NCBI RefSeq assembly: GCF_009360615.1
Contig: NZ_SPEY01000095.1
Location: 27,799 to 91,798 of the forward strand
DNA length: 64,000 nucleotides
Origin: Comamonas sp.
GTDB taxonomy: Bacteria; Pseudomonadota; Gammaproteobacteria; Burkholderiales; Burkholderiaceae_C
Direction of reading: 5' to 3'
Shown: positions 8,326 through 16,121 of the stretch, piece by piece
Layout: each line of letters opens with the position of its first letter
Position numbering within the stretch: the stretch's first letter is position 1
Notes under the pieces: generated by a model
The model's database searches: none
Seen by the model: the letters and a program-made list of their open reading frames with translations, nothing else
Told to the model about the DNA's origin: nothing
Program-made: the position numbers and the translations under genes

Positions 8326-9054
8326 CTAGCGCGCTTGTACAGCCGACCGGCTTGAACGCTGAGTACCTGCTGGATTCCAGCGTGCAAAGGCATCCAAAGC
8401 TCCCTCGGCCACTTCACAGCGCATAGGCCCACCCGCGTGGGAGACTACGCTCCCAAGAGAGTAAGGCTGTCCAGCATACTGACAGCTCTGCTGCATCATT
8501 CGGTCCGAGATTTGGCCCAGTTGGGAGCGGGTGTCAATAACCGCAGCGCCAGAGGCAACGGCCAGTAGCAAGCCGCAGGCAGCAAGCCAAAGAGGCACTT
8601 TAGAAACAGGCGGATGAGATTGCGGATAAATCACCTTCTCTGCAGGTGATGGGTGGGACGGATCAGCAGAAGCGGGTACGGATTGAGGTGCAACTACAGG
8701 AACTGGTTGCACCACAGCAGAAGCTGCCAATTCGGCCAACTGCAAGCGCAAGAAGTCTTCAAGCTGTCGATATTCCTCGATAGGAATTTCTTTGACCCTT
8801 TTTGCGTTGGCTCGCGCAAGAACGCCACGCCAGACCAGCAGTTGCTCGCATTTTTTCAGGGCAGCTATCTCCAGCACCAACTTGCCGAGAACGTCCTTTT
8901 GCTGCGAAGTCAGGTATTCGCCAGACCTCACAGGGGCAACGCCTGGAGCGATATTTACGTTGACCGAGTTGCTGTATTGCGGCGCTTTGTTTATTACGTC
9001 TCCTGCTGCCGCTTGTTCTACCTTGCCGGTGAAACGAACGCTCCCTGTATCCAT
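8326..9054 (-). CDS. Single-pass membrane protein with N-terminal QAAAGD motif
   Basis: This 242-residue protein begins MDTGSVRFTGKVEQAAAGDV, so the F-x-G-x-V-x-Q-A-A-A-G-D motif occupies residues 7-19. A charged helical region follows (about 45-110), then a Pro-rich linker (about 115-150), one membrane segment (VPLWLAACGLLLAVASGAA) and a C-terminal part with two Cys (SCQYAG and MRCEVAE). It starts two bases after the repressor stop codon, so the two are certainly co-transcribed. The family is not recognised. Confidence 0.68.
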   Translation of the reverse strand: MDTGSVRFTGKVEQAAAGDVINKAPQYSNSVNVNIAPGVAPVRSGEYLTSQQKDVLGKLVLEIAALKKCEQLLVWRGVLARANAKRVKEIPIEEYRQLEDFLRLQLAELAASAVVQPVPVVAPQSVPASADPSHPSPAEKVIYPQSHPPVSKVPLWLAACGLLLAVASGAAVIDTRSQLGQISDRMMQQSCQYAGQPYSLGSVVSHAGGPMRCEVAEGALDAFARWNPAGTQRSSRSAVQAR

Positions 9055-9056
9055 GC

Positions 9057-9491
9057 CTACTTCCGTCTCCCCTTGTTGACGATGTCACCCGCAGCCGCCT
9101 GACCGATCTGGGCTCCGCCAAAGCTCACCGTATATCGCGGTTCGCTCGTTTCCTTCTTGGACTTTAGAGCGGTGGGTTCAGCACCAATCAATGCTCCTAA
9201 GGCGGCCTTTCGCACAGCGGCGCTCGCTTTGCGAAAGTAACTCAGCATGGTGCTCTCTTCCGCTGAAAGGGTCGGAGCCGGAGCGACTCCACCCGCGTGG
9301 ACGCCGGTCACGACAAAGAGCACATCCATCCCGACCTTTGCTAGCTGCTCCAAATGAACAGCCGTCGGAGAAGAACTGCCTTTCTCCCAATTGATGACTG
9401 TGGTTTTACCCACCTTGGTCAGCGTGGCCACATCTGGCTGCGTGAAGCCTAGCCGCTCACGTTCGGCTTTCAAGCGTTCATGCAAGTTCAT
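9057..9491 (-). CDS. XRE-family phage repressor with C-terminal QAAAGD motif
   Basis: The product is about 144 residues, starting MNLHERLKAERERLGFTQPD; an in-frame ATG at 9518 adds nine residues but lies inside the operator-like palindrome. Residues 5-55 form an XRE helix-turn-helix (GFTQPDVATLTKVGKTTVIN WEKG). The middle is helical, and the last 25 residues carry SFGGAQIGQAAAGDIVNKG. The gene faces leftward, away from the Ner-like gene, in the usual place of the lysogeny repressor. The C-terminal motif is shared with the next two proteins of the operon, which is odd for a simple repressor and suggests interaction between them. Confidence 0.8.
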   Translation of the reverse strand: MNLHERLKAERERLGFTQPDVATLTKVGKTTVINWEKGSSSPTAVHLEQLAKVGMDVLFVVTGVHAGGVAPAPTLSAEESTMLSYFRKASAAVRKAALGALIGAEPTALKSKKETSEPRYTVSFGGAQIGQAAAGDIVNKGRRK

Positions 9492-9516
9492 AAAAAATCT
9501 GCACCATGAATATTGC

Positions 9517-9538
9517 ATGGTTCAAATAATTGAACCAT
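9517..9538. promoter_or_regulatory. Operator-like inverted repeat between repressor and early genes
   Basis: ATGGTTCAA at 9517-9525 and TTGAACCAT at 9530-9538 form a perfect nine-base inverted repeat with a four-base AT spacer. It lies in the divergent region between the XRE repressor and the Ner-like gene, exactly where a lysis-lysogeny operator is expected. Binding by the repressor or Ner is inferred. Confidence 0.6.
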
Positions 9539-9557
9539 AATCGCACCAACGCCAACC

Positions 9558-9583
9558 TAGTGCGACCTAACTACACCGCACTA
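9558..9583. promoter_or_regulatory. Second inverted repeat in the early control region
   Basis: TAGTGCG at 9558-9564 and CGCACTA at 9577-9583 form a perfect seven-base inverted repeat with a twelve-base spacer. It differs in sequence from the repeat at 9517-9538, so it may serve a different regulator, such as the Ner-like protein encoded just downstream. Confidence 0.4.
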
Positions 9584-9653
9584 AGGGCAAAAAAAGCAGC
9601 AGCCCCTTCCACAGAGCAACTGCACCTATTCACATCAACAGACACATTTTGAC

Positions 9654-9899
9654 ATGAAGAAGCTACGCACCCCCGCTGAAGCCCGCGCATGGCTTGAGTA
9701 CCAAGGCATCACGATTGCCCAGTGGGCTCGTGAGAACAAGAAGAGCGACAGCCTGGTCCGAGAGGTCCTGGCGGGCAATAAGAAGTGCCTGCGTGGCGAA
9801 AGCCACAACATTGCCGTCTTGCTGGGCATGAAGGAAGGCATTGTGACCACCCGTCCTGCACGCGTTTCACCGTTGGCTATGCAGGGCGCTGCAGCATGA
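9654..9899 (+). CDS. Ner-like phage DNA-binding protein
   Basis: This 81-residue protein starts MKKLRTPAEARAWLEYQGIT. The segment ITIAQWARENKKSDSLVREV with VLAGNKKCLRGESHNIAVLL is the pattern of small lambda-repressor-like/Ner-type proteins found as the first early gene of BcepMu-like prophages. Ner in Mu turns down early and repressor transcription. It is the first rightward gene after the operator region. The stop overlaps the ATG of a doubtful downstream frame. Confidence 0.75.
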   Translation: MKKLRTPAEARAWLEYQGITIAQWARENKKSDSLVREVLAGNKKCLRGESHNIAVLLGMKEGIVTTRPARVSPLAMQGAAA

Positions 9900-10393
9900 A
9901 GAGCCCGCTCTATCGCCTTAGCGATGCGTGGCTTGCGTACTGCCATGCACTCACAGTACCGGTCGCTGACGTGCAGGAACTGGCTGCCCTGGGCTCAGTG
10001 TTGGAGGCGTTTCGCCATCTATCAAAGCACCTAGCTGGCAAAGGTACTGGTGCCATTGGTGCTCAACGTCCTCTAACGCCTCCCTTTGTTGCGGTGGCGC
10101 AAGTTGGCGCATCTGTTCCAGCCGCTGAGCAGTCGCCAGCAACGCAGGCCGGGGTAGTTGCCTTGCCATCTCCGTCAGCAGCCAGTGGTGTGCCCACAGC
10201 TGATTTTGAAGCGGCAGCAGTTGCTTTTGCACTGCGCGCTCTACCAGTCTCTCAAGCAGGGAAGTCTCGACGTTTTCGCCCATTGGTTCGCTCCAGGTTG
10301 TTGCTGGTCCCCAGTGTCTATGCGTCGCGCATTTCCATGCGGATTTTTGTTTTGAACAAGCTTCTGGGAGGTGCTTCCAATGGCCGCACGTAA
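9896..10393 (+). CDS. Uncertain early-region ORF, opposite to a minus-strand ORF
   Basis: The frame starts MKSPLYRLSDAWLAYCHALT with an ATG overlapping the Ner-like stop (ATGA), which favours translation. Codon use looks like coding sequence for roughly the first 40-50 codons. It then becomes poor in G/C at third positions, and the product turns into Ala/Pro/Ser-rich low-complexity sequence ending in a basic tail. The opposite strand carries a frame with better coding character over the same bases. It may encode only a short N-terminal protein, or be a decayed gene. Confidence 0.35.
   Translation: MKSPLYRLSDAWLAYCHALTVPVADVQELAALGSVLEAFRHLSKHLAGKGTGAIGAQRPLTPPFVAVAQVGASVPAAEQSPATQAGVVALPSPSAASGVPTADFEAAAVAFALRALPVSQAGKSRRFRPLVRSRLLLVPSVYASRISMRIFVLNKLLGGASNGRT
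9951..10283 (-). CDS. Candidate minus-strand early-region gene (110 residues)
   Basis: The product begins MGENVETSLLERLVERAVQK and is a plausible helical, Leu/Gln/Glu-rich protein with a Pro-rich tail. GGAG lies eight to nine bases before the ATG, and third-position G/C is high over most of the frame. It runs against the rightward early genes, which is unusual for this phage type. No family was recognised. Only one of this gene and the overlapping rightward frame is likely to be real along most of its length. Confidence 0.45.
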   Translation of the reverse strand: MGENVETSLLERLVERAVQKQLLPLQNQLWAHHWLLTEMARQLPRPALLATAQRLEQMRQLAPPQQREALEDVEHQWHQYLCQLGALIDGETPPTLSPGQPVPARQRPVL

Positions 10394-10859
10394 CTGGAAA
10401 CGCTTTCGTGCCAACAACTTGCGTGATGCCATGCGTGCTTGCAAAGACTTTGCGCTGGAAAAGCGCCAGCTGTCTGTGCCCCGCATTGCCGAGTTGATGG
10501 GCGACGTGACTGAGGAAACACTGTATGGCTGGCTGAGCAAAGGCCGCATGCCTGCGGTGCTGATCCCTACCTTTGAGATGGTGTGCGGGGCCTACTTTGT
10601 GAGCGAGTGGCTCGCTGCATCATCCGGCCGGATGGTCATCGCCATGCCCAAGGGCCACAAGGCCAGCCAGGCAGAGCTGATGCAGATCACTACGGACTGC
10701 TCCAACGCCATGTCCCAGCTGGCAGCGTTCTACGCCGACCCCACCAAGGTGGACACCGCTGCGCTGATGGAGCTGCTGCAGCGTCACCTGGAACAGGTCG
10801 CTTTTCAGCACCACAACGTGGGCCAGTACATCGCGCCAGAACTGGAGTTTGGGTCATGA
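10380..10859 (+). CDS. CII-like phage regulatory protein (putative)
   Basis: The product is about 159 residues, starting MAARNWKRFRANNLRDAMRA; GGGAGG nine bases upstream selects this ATG over one nine bases earlier. The N-terminal half has a helix-turn-helix (LSVPRIAELMGDVTEETLYG followed by WLSKGRMPAV). The part after it reads like the P2-type CII family, with an aromatic segment (GAYFVSEWLAASSGRMVIAM). The C-terminal half is helical and may oligomerise. It would regulate early transcription or replication. It overlaps the next gene by four bases. Confidence 0.62.
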   Translation: MAARNWKRFRANNLRDAMRACKDFALEKRQLSVPRIAELMGDVTEETLYGWLSKGRMPAVLIPTFEMVCGAYFVSEWLAASSGRMVIAMPKGHKASQAELMQITTDCSNAMSQLAAFYADPTKVDTAALMELLQRHLEQVAFQHHNVGQYIAPELEFGS

Positions 10860-11161
10860 GCATGTCCCCCGCTACTACCAAAAGCGCCCAGCCTGTGTTG
10901 CTTGTGATGGAGGTCTTGTGCGATTTCGCCGAGCAAGGCGTCACCAACAAGGACCTGGCTGAGGCCTGCAAGACCACCGCCGTGGTGATCACCCGAGCCA
11001 CCAAGACCCTCATTGCCTTCGGCTGGTGCCGCAAATGCGAGGAAACAGAGCGCTTCTACCCCACATCGAAGTTCACCCGTCTGACCTTCAAGGTCGCTGA
11101 CTCATTTGACCGGGCGCAGCGCCGCTTTGACGAGCGCCGCCAGTCCATGACTTCCCACTAA
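10856..11161 (+). CDS. Winged-helix DNA-binding protein, phage early region
   Basis: This 101-residue product starts MSMSPATTKSAQPVLLVMEV. The pattern LLVMEVLCDFAEQGVTNKDL, AEACKTTAVVITRATKTLIA and FGWCRK resembles the DNA-binding domain of IclR/MarR-type regulators. The ATG overlaps the stop of the preceding gene (ATGA). Small proteins of this type recur in the early regions of BcepMu-like prophages. Target and effect are unknown. Confidence 0.65.
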   Translation: MSMSPATTKSAQPVLLVMEVLCDFAEQGVTNKDLAEACKTTAVVITRATKTLIAFGWCRKCEETERFYPTSKFTRLTFKVADSFDRAQRRFDERRQSMTSH

Positions 11162-11178
11162 TTCAGGAGAAATGACCC

Positions 11179-12183
11179 ATGCCCCGTGCAGCAACAAAAA
11201 CACAAGAACCCGTGACCGATATCGTGCTGAGCCCCAAGGCTGTCGCTCAAATCGAAGGTGCTCAGGACGCCTTGGCAATCGATGAAATGCAGATGCAGGC
11301 CCGCGTGCGGGCCGTGGCCCTGCAGGTTGGCTACCAGCTCCCCGGTGACTGCATTGACCCCGACCTGATCCAGCGCGATATCGCTGCCAATATGCGCCGC
11401 AGCGTGGAGGCCTGCCTGGAGGTTGGACGCGGTCTTACTGCCTTGAAAGCAGCTTGCCAACACGGCAGCTTTATGAGCCGACTGGACGTTCTTGGTCTTG
11501 AAACTCGTGTAGCGCAGCGCTTCATGCAAGCCGCTGCCAAGTTCTCAAATGCGGCGTTGACGACGCATTTGACCAAGGCCATCGGCAACCAAACCAAGCT
11601 GTTTGAAATGCTGGTCCTGGAGGATGAACAGATTGATGAGCTGGCACTCACTGGCGAAAGCGGCGAACTGAAGCTGGATGACATTGCCACAATGTCCGTC
11701 AAGGAGCTGCGCCTGGCCTTGCGCCAGTCCAAGCAGGACCATAAGTACGCCAGCGAGCAGCAAACCAAGGAGCGCGAGCGCGCCGAAAAGGCTGAGAAGG
11801 CCCTCAAGGCTGGCGGCCCCAAGGCCCCGCCGCCTCTGTCGGAGCGGCTGGAAGAGATCAGCGAAGACGTCGACAAGGTGCAAAAGGCAGCATCTGAGGC
11901 CTTGCTGCAGATCAGCGGCCAGATTAAGTCCATCGACCAATGGTGGATGGACGAGATGGTCAAGCAGCCGGGCTATGAACCCGGTGACGCAGTCCCCATG
12001 CCCGCCGAGCTGGTGGCCCTGGCGCAGAAGCTGCACGACAACGCCGAGCGCATTGCTGCAGCAGTTGGCAGCCTGCAGCACCTGGTCTTTGACCGCTTCG
12101 GCCACGAAATCCAAGCCGCTCACACCTATGTGATGCAGCCCGGTGTGATCCCCGGCCAAGCTGGCCAGGCTCAGGTTGAGTAA
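11179..12183 (+). CDS. DUF3102 domain protein, phage early region
   Basis: This 334-residue protein has a DUF3102-like segment in the first 150 residues (RRSVEACLEVGRGLTALKAA and CQHGSFMSRLDVLGLETRVA), which is also seen in plasmid and phage partition-like proteins. A long charged coiled coil follows (about 180-240) and a helical C-terminus. AGGAG lies upstream of the start. It lies directly before transposase A. The function is unknown; a role in DNA handling during transposition is possible. Confidence 0.8.
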   Translation: MPRAATKTQEPVTDIVLSPKAVAQIEGAQDALAIDEMQMQARVRAVALQVGYQLPGDCIDPDLIQRDIAANMRRSVEACLEVGRGLTALKAACQHGSFMSRLDVLGLETRVAQRFMQAAAKFSNAALTTHLTKAIGNQTKLFEMLVLEDEQIDELALTGESGELKLDDIATMSVKELRLALRQSKQDHKYASEQQTKERERAEKAEKALKAGGPKAPPPLSERLEEISEDVDKVQKAASEALLQISGQIKSIDQWWMDEMVKQPGYEPGDAVPMPAELVALAQKLHDNAERIAAAVGSLQHLVFDRFGHEIQAAHTYVMQPGVIPGQAGQAQVE

Positions 12184-12204
12184 GTCATGGCGGAGGACGA
12201 TTCC

Positions 12205-13992
12205 ATGGCACTCACACCAGCGATTTGTGACTACCTGCGGGAGCTGGCGCGCAAATTGGATGCTGCCCCCCATGGTGGCGCAGGCCAACTGCTGGACGAC
12301 GCAGGCCAGTTTCTGGGCATGAGCAAACAGACCATCTATCGCCATCTGAAGGCGGTGGCTGGCTGGGAAAGCGGCCGCAAGGCCCGCGCCGACAAGGGCA
12401 GCACCAGCGTGGATAGCGATGCGCTGCTGACCCTGGCCACGATGCAGCGAGAGAGCGTGCGCGACAACGGCAAGCAGACCATGAAGACGCCTGTGGCGCG
12501 CAGTGTGCTGGAGGCCAATGGCCTGGAGGTTGGTGTGAGCAACGCCCACCTGAACCGCCTGATGCGCGACCGCTCCCTGAATGTGGAAGCCCAGCAGCAG
12601 GCTGCACCCGCACAGCAGATGCGTGCGTTGCACCCGAACCATGTGCATCAAGTGGACCCCAGCTTGTGCCTGGTGTACTACCTGAACGGTCGCCAGCAGA
12701 TCATGGAAGACCGCGAGTTCTACAAGAACAAGCTGGAGAACTTTGCCAAGGTGAAGTTCAAGGTCTGGCGCTACGTGCTGTGGGATATGGCCAGCGGCGC
12801 GATTCAGGTCTGGTACTGCGAGGCTGCAGGCGAGAGCCAGGCCAATATGTTCAGCTTCCTGATGCATGCCTGGGGCCAGCAGGAAGGCCGTCTGTTTCAT
12901 GGCGTGCCCAAGTACCTGTACTGGGACAAGGGCAGCGCGAACATGGCGACGGCAATCCAGTGCCTGCTGCGCAGCCTGGAATGCGAAAGCCGCACCCATG
13001 AGGCGGGCAACGCCCGCGCCAAGGGCGGCGTGGAAGGCGGTAACAACATTGTTGAGACCCAGTTTGAATGCCGCCTGCGCTTTGAGCCTGTGGACGATGT
13101 GGCAGGCCTCAACCGCGCTGCCCAGGCCTGGAGCGAGTCCTACAACGCCAATCTGATTCCCGGCCAGGACACCCGTCTGCGCCGCACCGGCCTGACGGTG
13201 CCCGTAGCGCGCTATGACCTGTGGCAGCTGATCAAGTCTGACCAGCTGCGCCTGCTGCCCCCGGTGGATGTGTGCCAGGCTCTGATGACGGGCAAGGAGG
13301 CCGAGCGCAAGGTGGATGGCCACCAGTGCATCAGCTTCAAGCACCCCAAGGCCGACCGCTCCATGACATACAGCCTCAAGGGCATGGATGGCGTGAACGT
13401 GGGCGACATGGTGGCGGTGCGCCCCCTGGTGTATGGCGAGCTGGCCATCCAGATTGAGCTGCCGCGCTATGACGGCGAGCCTTTGGTGTACCGCGTAGAG
13501 CCCGAGCTGGAGTACGACGCCTTTGGCCGCTCGCTGTCTGCCGCCGTGTTTGGCGAGGAAATGAAGTCCCACGCCGACACGCCCGCCGAGAAGTCTGGCA
13601 AGGCCATGGACGAGCTGGCTTTCCCTGGCCAGGACGCCGACCAGGCACGCCAGAAAAAGGTGGTGCCCTTCGGCGGCGAGATCAAGTCGCACAGCTACCT
13701 GCAGGAAGTGCAACAGCCCAGCTATCTGCAGCGCCCTGGTGTGGATATCGCCACCCCGGCCCACGCCCAGCCTGCAGCGCCTGCGCTGCTGAGCGCGGTG
13801 ACCGTGATGCTGCGCATTCGCACCGAGCTGGGCCGCAACCTGACCACTGCAGAAAACCAGTTCATGCGCAGCCGCTTCAAGGATGGCGTGCCAGAGGACC
13901 AGCTGCAGGCGCTGATTGAGCAGTTCAAGAACCCGGCCCATGCCGACCAGGATCAGCCGATTCGCGCTGCCGGTGGCCTGCGTGCTGTCTGA
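12205..13992 (+). CDS. DDE transposase A (MuA/BcepMu TnpA-like)
   Basis: The product is about 595 residues and would carry out strand transfer in integration and replicative transposition. Residues 25-55 hold a helix-turn-helix (MSKQTIYRHLKA). The rve/DDE core has Asp in HQVDPSL (about 151), Asp in WDKGSAN (about 241) and Glu in AKGGVEGG (about 277). The C-terminal part has the Mu-transpos_C beta-barrel character and a helical tail that should contact protein B. I chose the ATG at 12205 because GGAGG lies eight bases upstream; an in-frame ATG at 12187 has no good ribosome site. The ATPase gene follows 17 bases downstream. Confidence 0.92.
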   Translation: MALTPAICDYLRELARKLDAAPHGGAGQLLDDAGQFLGMSKQTIYRHLKAVAGWESGRKARADKGSTSVDSDALLTLATMQRESVRDNGKQTMKTPVARSVLEANGLEVGVSNAHLNRLMRDRSLNVEAQQQAAPAQQMRALHPNHVHQVDPSLCLVYYLNGRQQIMEDREFYKNKLENFAKVKFKVWRYVLWDMASGAIQVWYCEAAGESQANMFSFLMHAWGQQEGRLFHGVPKYLYWDKGSANMATAIQCLLRSLECESRTHEAGNARAKGGVEGGNNIVETQFECRLRFEPVDDVAGLNRAAQAWSESYNANLIPGQDTRLRRTGLTVPVARYDLWQLIKSDQLRLLPPVDVCQALMTGKEAERKVDGHQCISFKHPKADRSMTYSLKGMDGVNVGDMVAVRPLVYGELAIQIELPRYDGEPLVYRVEPELEYDAFGRSLSAAVFGEEMKSHADTPAEKSGKAMDELAFPGQDADQARQKKVVPFGGEIKSHSYLQEVQQPSYLQRPGVDIATPAHAQPAAPALLSAVTVMLRIRTELGRNLTTAENQFMRSRFKDGVPEDQLQALIEQFKNPAHADQDQPIRAAGGLRAV

Positions 13993-14009
13993 AGGAGGAG
14001 CCCAACCCT

Positions 14010-15269
14010 ATGAGCAGTGAGTACGTGAAGCTGAACCTGTACCCCACGTTGGTGCAGCTCAAGCAGTCCCAAGCCCACCTGGCACGGCACTGCCGTGTGT
14101 CCCCGGCCACGATCAACTTGATTTGCAAGTTCGGCAAGTGGCCCAGGTCGGTCAAGACCAACGAGACGGCCTTGCGGCCGCTGATTGAAGAGTTCCTGCG
14201 CTGCCACGGTGCCACCGAAGAGCAGGTACTTCACGCCTTTGACGAGTTATTCGAGGGAGAGCACCCGATGCGTTGCAGCGCACCAGGTGCCCTTCATTCC
14301 CACGGCCAGAAGGCCACAACACAAGAGGACCAAGAGATGTATGTTCGCCACCAACGCCTGACCCAAGAGGCCCGCCAACACTTCAAGATTCTAAAGGACC
14401 CCTTTATTGACGAGCTCCGCTCCAGCGCTGACGTCTTTGAGAGCGAAGACATCCGCTATGTCCGGGCAGCCGTTCGCCAGACCGCCAGCCATGGCGGCAT
14501 GCTGGGTGTGGTGGGTGACTCCGGTGCGGGAAAGAGCACCATCCGTAAGGACCTGCAGGAGTGGATCAACACCAGCGGCGCGCCCATTACGGTGATTGAG
14601 CCCTATGTGGTCAATACCAGCAGCGCTTCTAAGTCGGGCCGCCCCTTGGTGGCCGCCGATATCACCGGGGCCATCATCCGCAACGTTGCACCCGGCAAGA
14701 GCGCACGCGTTTCGGTGGAGGCCCGCACCGAGCAGATGCACCAGTTGCTCAAGGAAAGCGCCCGCGCTGGCCGCAAGCATGTGGTGATCATTGAGGAGGC
14801 CCACGACCTGGCCACCCCCACGCTGAAGGCCATGAAGCGCTTTTACGAGCTGGAAGACGGGTTCAGCAAGCTACTGTCAATCATCCTGGTGGGCCAGAGC
14901 GAGCTGGCCGAGAAGCTCAGCGAGAAGTCTGCAGAGGTGCGCGAGGTGGTCCAGCGCTGTGAGCTGGTGACGCTGCCGCCCCTGGACCAGAACCTGGGCG
15001 CGTACCTGCAGCACAAGTTCAAGTGCGCTGGCCATGACATGGCGCGGGTGCTGGAGCCTGACGCCATCGACGCCATCCGCACTGCGCTGCGCCGCACCGA
15101 AAACCGCACTTTTGGCGGCAAGCGCACCGCCCAGGACGTGTCCAAGTGCCACCCTCTGGCTGTCAACAACCTGGTTACCCGCGCCATGAACCAGGCAGTG
15201 CTGATTGGTGCCGAAAAGGTGGATGCGGCCTTGATTCATGCAGCGTTCCAGGGGGCCGGCGATGCATAA
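14010..15269 (+). CDS. Transposition protein B, AAA+ ATPase (MuB-like)
   Basis: This 419-residue protein has an N-terminal helix-turn-helix region (residues 1-60, HLARHCRVSPATINLICKFG), Walker A GDSGAGKST at about 169-177 and Walker B VVIIEEAHD at about 258-266. The C-terminal helical part is typical of MuB/ExeA-type ATPases. It would select target DNA and activate the transposase. AAGGAGGAG precedes the ATG. It directly follows transposase A, as in all transposable phages. Confidence 0.92.
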   Translation: MSSEYVKLNLYPTLVQLKQSQAHLARHCRVSPATINLICKFGKWPRSVKTNETALRPLIEEFLRCHGATEEQVLHAFDELFEGEHPMRCSAPGALHSHGQKATTQEDQEMYVRHQRLTQEARQHFKILKDPFIDELRSSADVFESEDIRYVRAAVRQTASHGGMLGVVGDSGAGKSTIRKDLQEWINTSGAPITVIEPYVVNTSSASKSGRPLVAADITGAIIRNVAPGKSARVSVEARTEQMHQLLKESARAGRKHVVIIEEAHDLATPTLKAMKRFYELEDGFSKLLSIILVGQSELAEKLSEKSAEVREVVQRCELVTLPPLDQNLGAYLQHKFKCAGHDMARVLEPDAIDAIRTALRRTENRTFGGKRTAQDVSKCHPLAVNNLVTRAMNQAVLIGAEKVDAALIHAAFQGAGDA

Positions 15270-15465
15270 AAAAGTGGCATCCATGGCTGCTTACAAGGCC
15301 TTGCGCCTTGTATGGATCAAGCGCCGCGCCCGCGTGCTGCAGCGCGCATTCAGCGCAGACCGGGCTACGGCCGTTCTTGAAGCCACCCAGGACTGGTACC
15401 GCTTCAACGGCAAGGCCTTGCCCAACCGCGCAATCCGTCGTGTTCAAGAGGAGGTATCTGCATGA
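15262..15465 (+). CDS. Small basic phage early protein
   Basis: This 67-residue basic protein starts MHKKVASMAAYKALRLVWIK. The ATG overlaps the end of protein B (GATGCATAA), which suggests coupling. It is rich in Arg and helix-forming residues (RRARVLQRAFSADRATAVLE). No family was recognised. The next gene overlaps its stop by four bases. Confidence 0.6.
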   Translation: MHKKVASMAAYKALRLVWIKRRARVLQRAFSADRATAVLEATQDWYRFNGKALPNRAIRRVQEEVSA

Positions 15466-15701
15466 AGCGCTATTTCTTTGAGCCTGGCGCAGTCCAGTGC
15501 TACCGCAAGCGCGGCCTGCGCGCCCGCCTGGAGCGCGGTCTGCAGGCTTTCAAGGGTCTGCTCCAGGCGGCGCTTGGCAGGCATCCCTCTGACTCCATCG
15601 GCCACTTTGTGTTGCTGGGCGCGATGGTGGCGGCCGCCGCCGCTTGCCTGGGTTCGCTGGCGGGCTATGTGCAGTTTGAGCTGGGAATGGGGGTGATCTG
15701 A
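15462..15701 (+). CDS. Small phage membrane protein
   Basis: This 79-residue product has a basic N-terminal half (CYRKRGLRARLERGL) and one hydrophobic segment at about residues 47-70 (HFVLLGAMVAAAAACLGSLA). It is linked by ATGA overlap to the gene before it, and its final base is the first base of the next ATG. The family is not recognised; a single-pass inner-membrane protein is likely. Confidence 0.6.
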   Translation: MKRYFFEPGAVQCYRKRGLRARLERGLQAFKGLLQAALGRHPSDSIGHFVLLGAMVAAAAACLGSLAGYVQFELGMGVI

Positions 15702-16105
15702 TGGCACTGAAGAAGAACCGCCTGAGTGAGGACAGCAAGCGCCTGCTGGACCACATCAAGGCTCATGGCCCGCAGAACCTCGCGCAGCTGCGCCCGGTGA
15801 CGGGCGAACTGGAAAGCGACCTGGTCAAACGCCTGCGCAATCTGCGCACAGGCGGCTGGCTGGAGATTGTGGAAGACGCACCGGAGCTGCGCTGGAACAT
15901 CTGCAGCGTGGCCGCGCCACTGTTTGACCTGGGCCTGACACCAGGAAGGACTAGCAAGGGAACGCCCAAGCCCATGGGCGAAATGCCTGCAAGACGAGAA
16001 ATCAATGTGATGGGGGGCGAGGACTACAAGCCCAAGCCATTCACGCCACCCCGTCAGGGATCACTGGATTTCAGCGCAATTGCCAGCCGTGGCGTGCGCT
16101 GTTGA
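15701..16105 (+). CDS. Winged-helix phage protein
   Basis: This 134-residue protein starts MALKKNRLSEDSKRLLDHIK. Residues 10-60 form a winged-helix-like unit (GPQNLAQLRPVTGELESDLV, KRLRNLRTGGWLEIV). The C-terminal half is Pro/Gly-rich and likely disordered. It may bind DNA or dock on another phage protein through the tail. It is the third of a run of overlapping small genes after protein B. Confidence 0.6.
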   Translation: MALKKNRLSEDSKRLLDHIKAHGPQNLAQLRPVTGELESDLVKRLRNLRTGGWLEIVEDAPELRWNICSVAAPLFDLGLTPGRTSKGTPKPMGEMPARREINVMGGEDYKPKPFTPPRQGSLDFSAIASRGVRC

Positions 16106-16121
16106 GAGGAGATCAGGAGCG

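Noticed and set aside
11545..13941. Leftward frame of 798 codons opposite DUF3102 and transposase A
   Set aside because: It is antisense to two well-identified genes, and its His/Leu/Ala-rich product matches no family.
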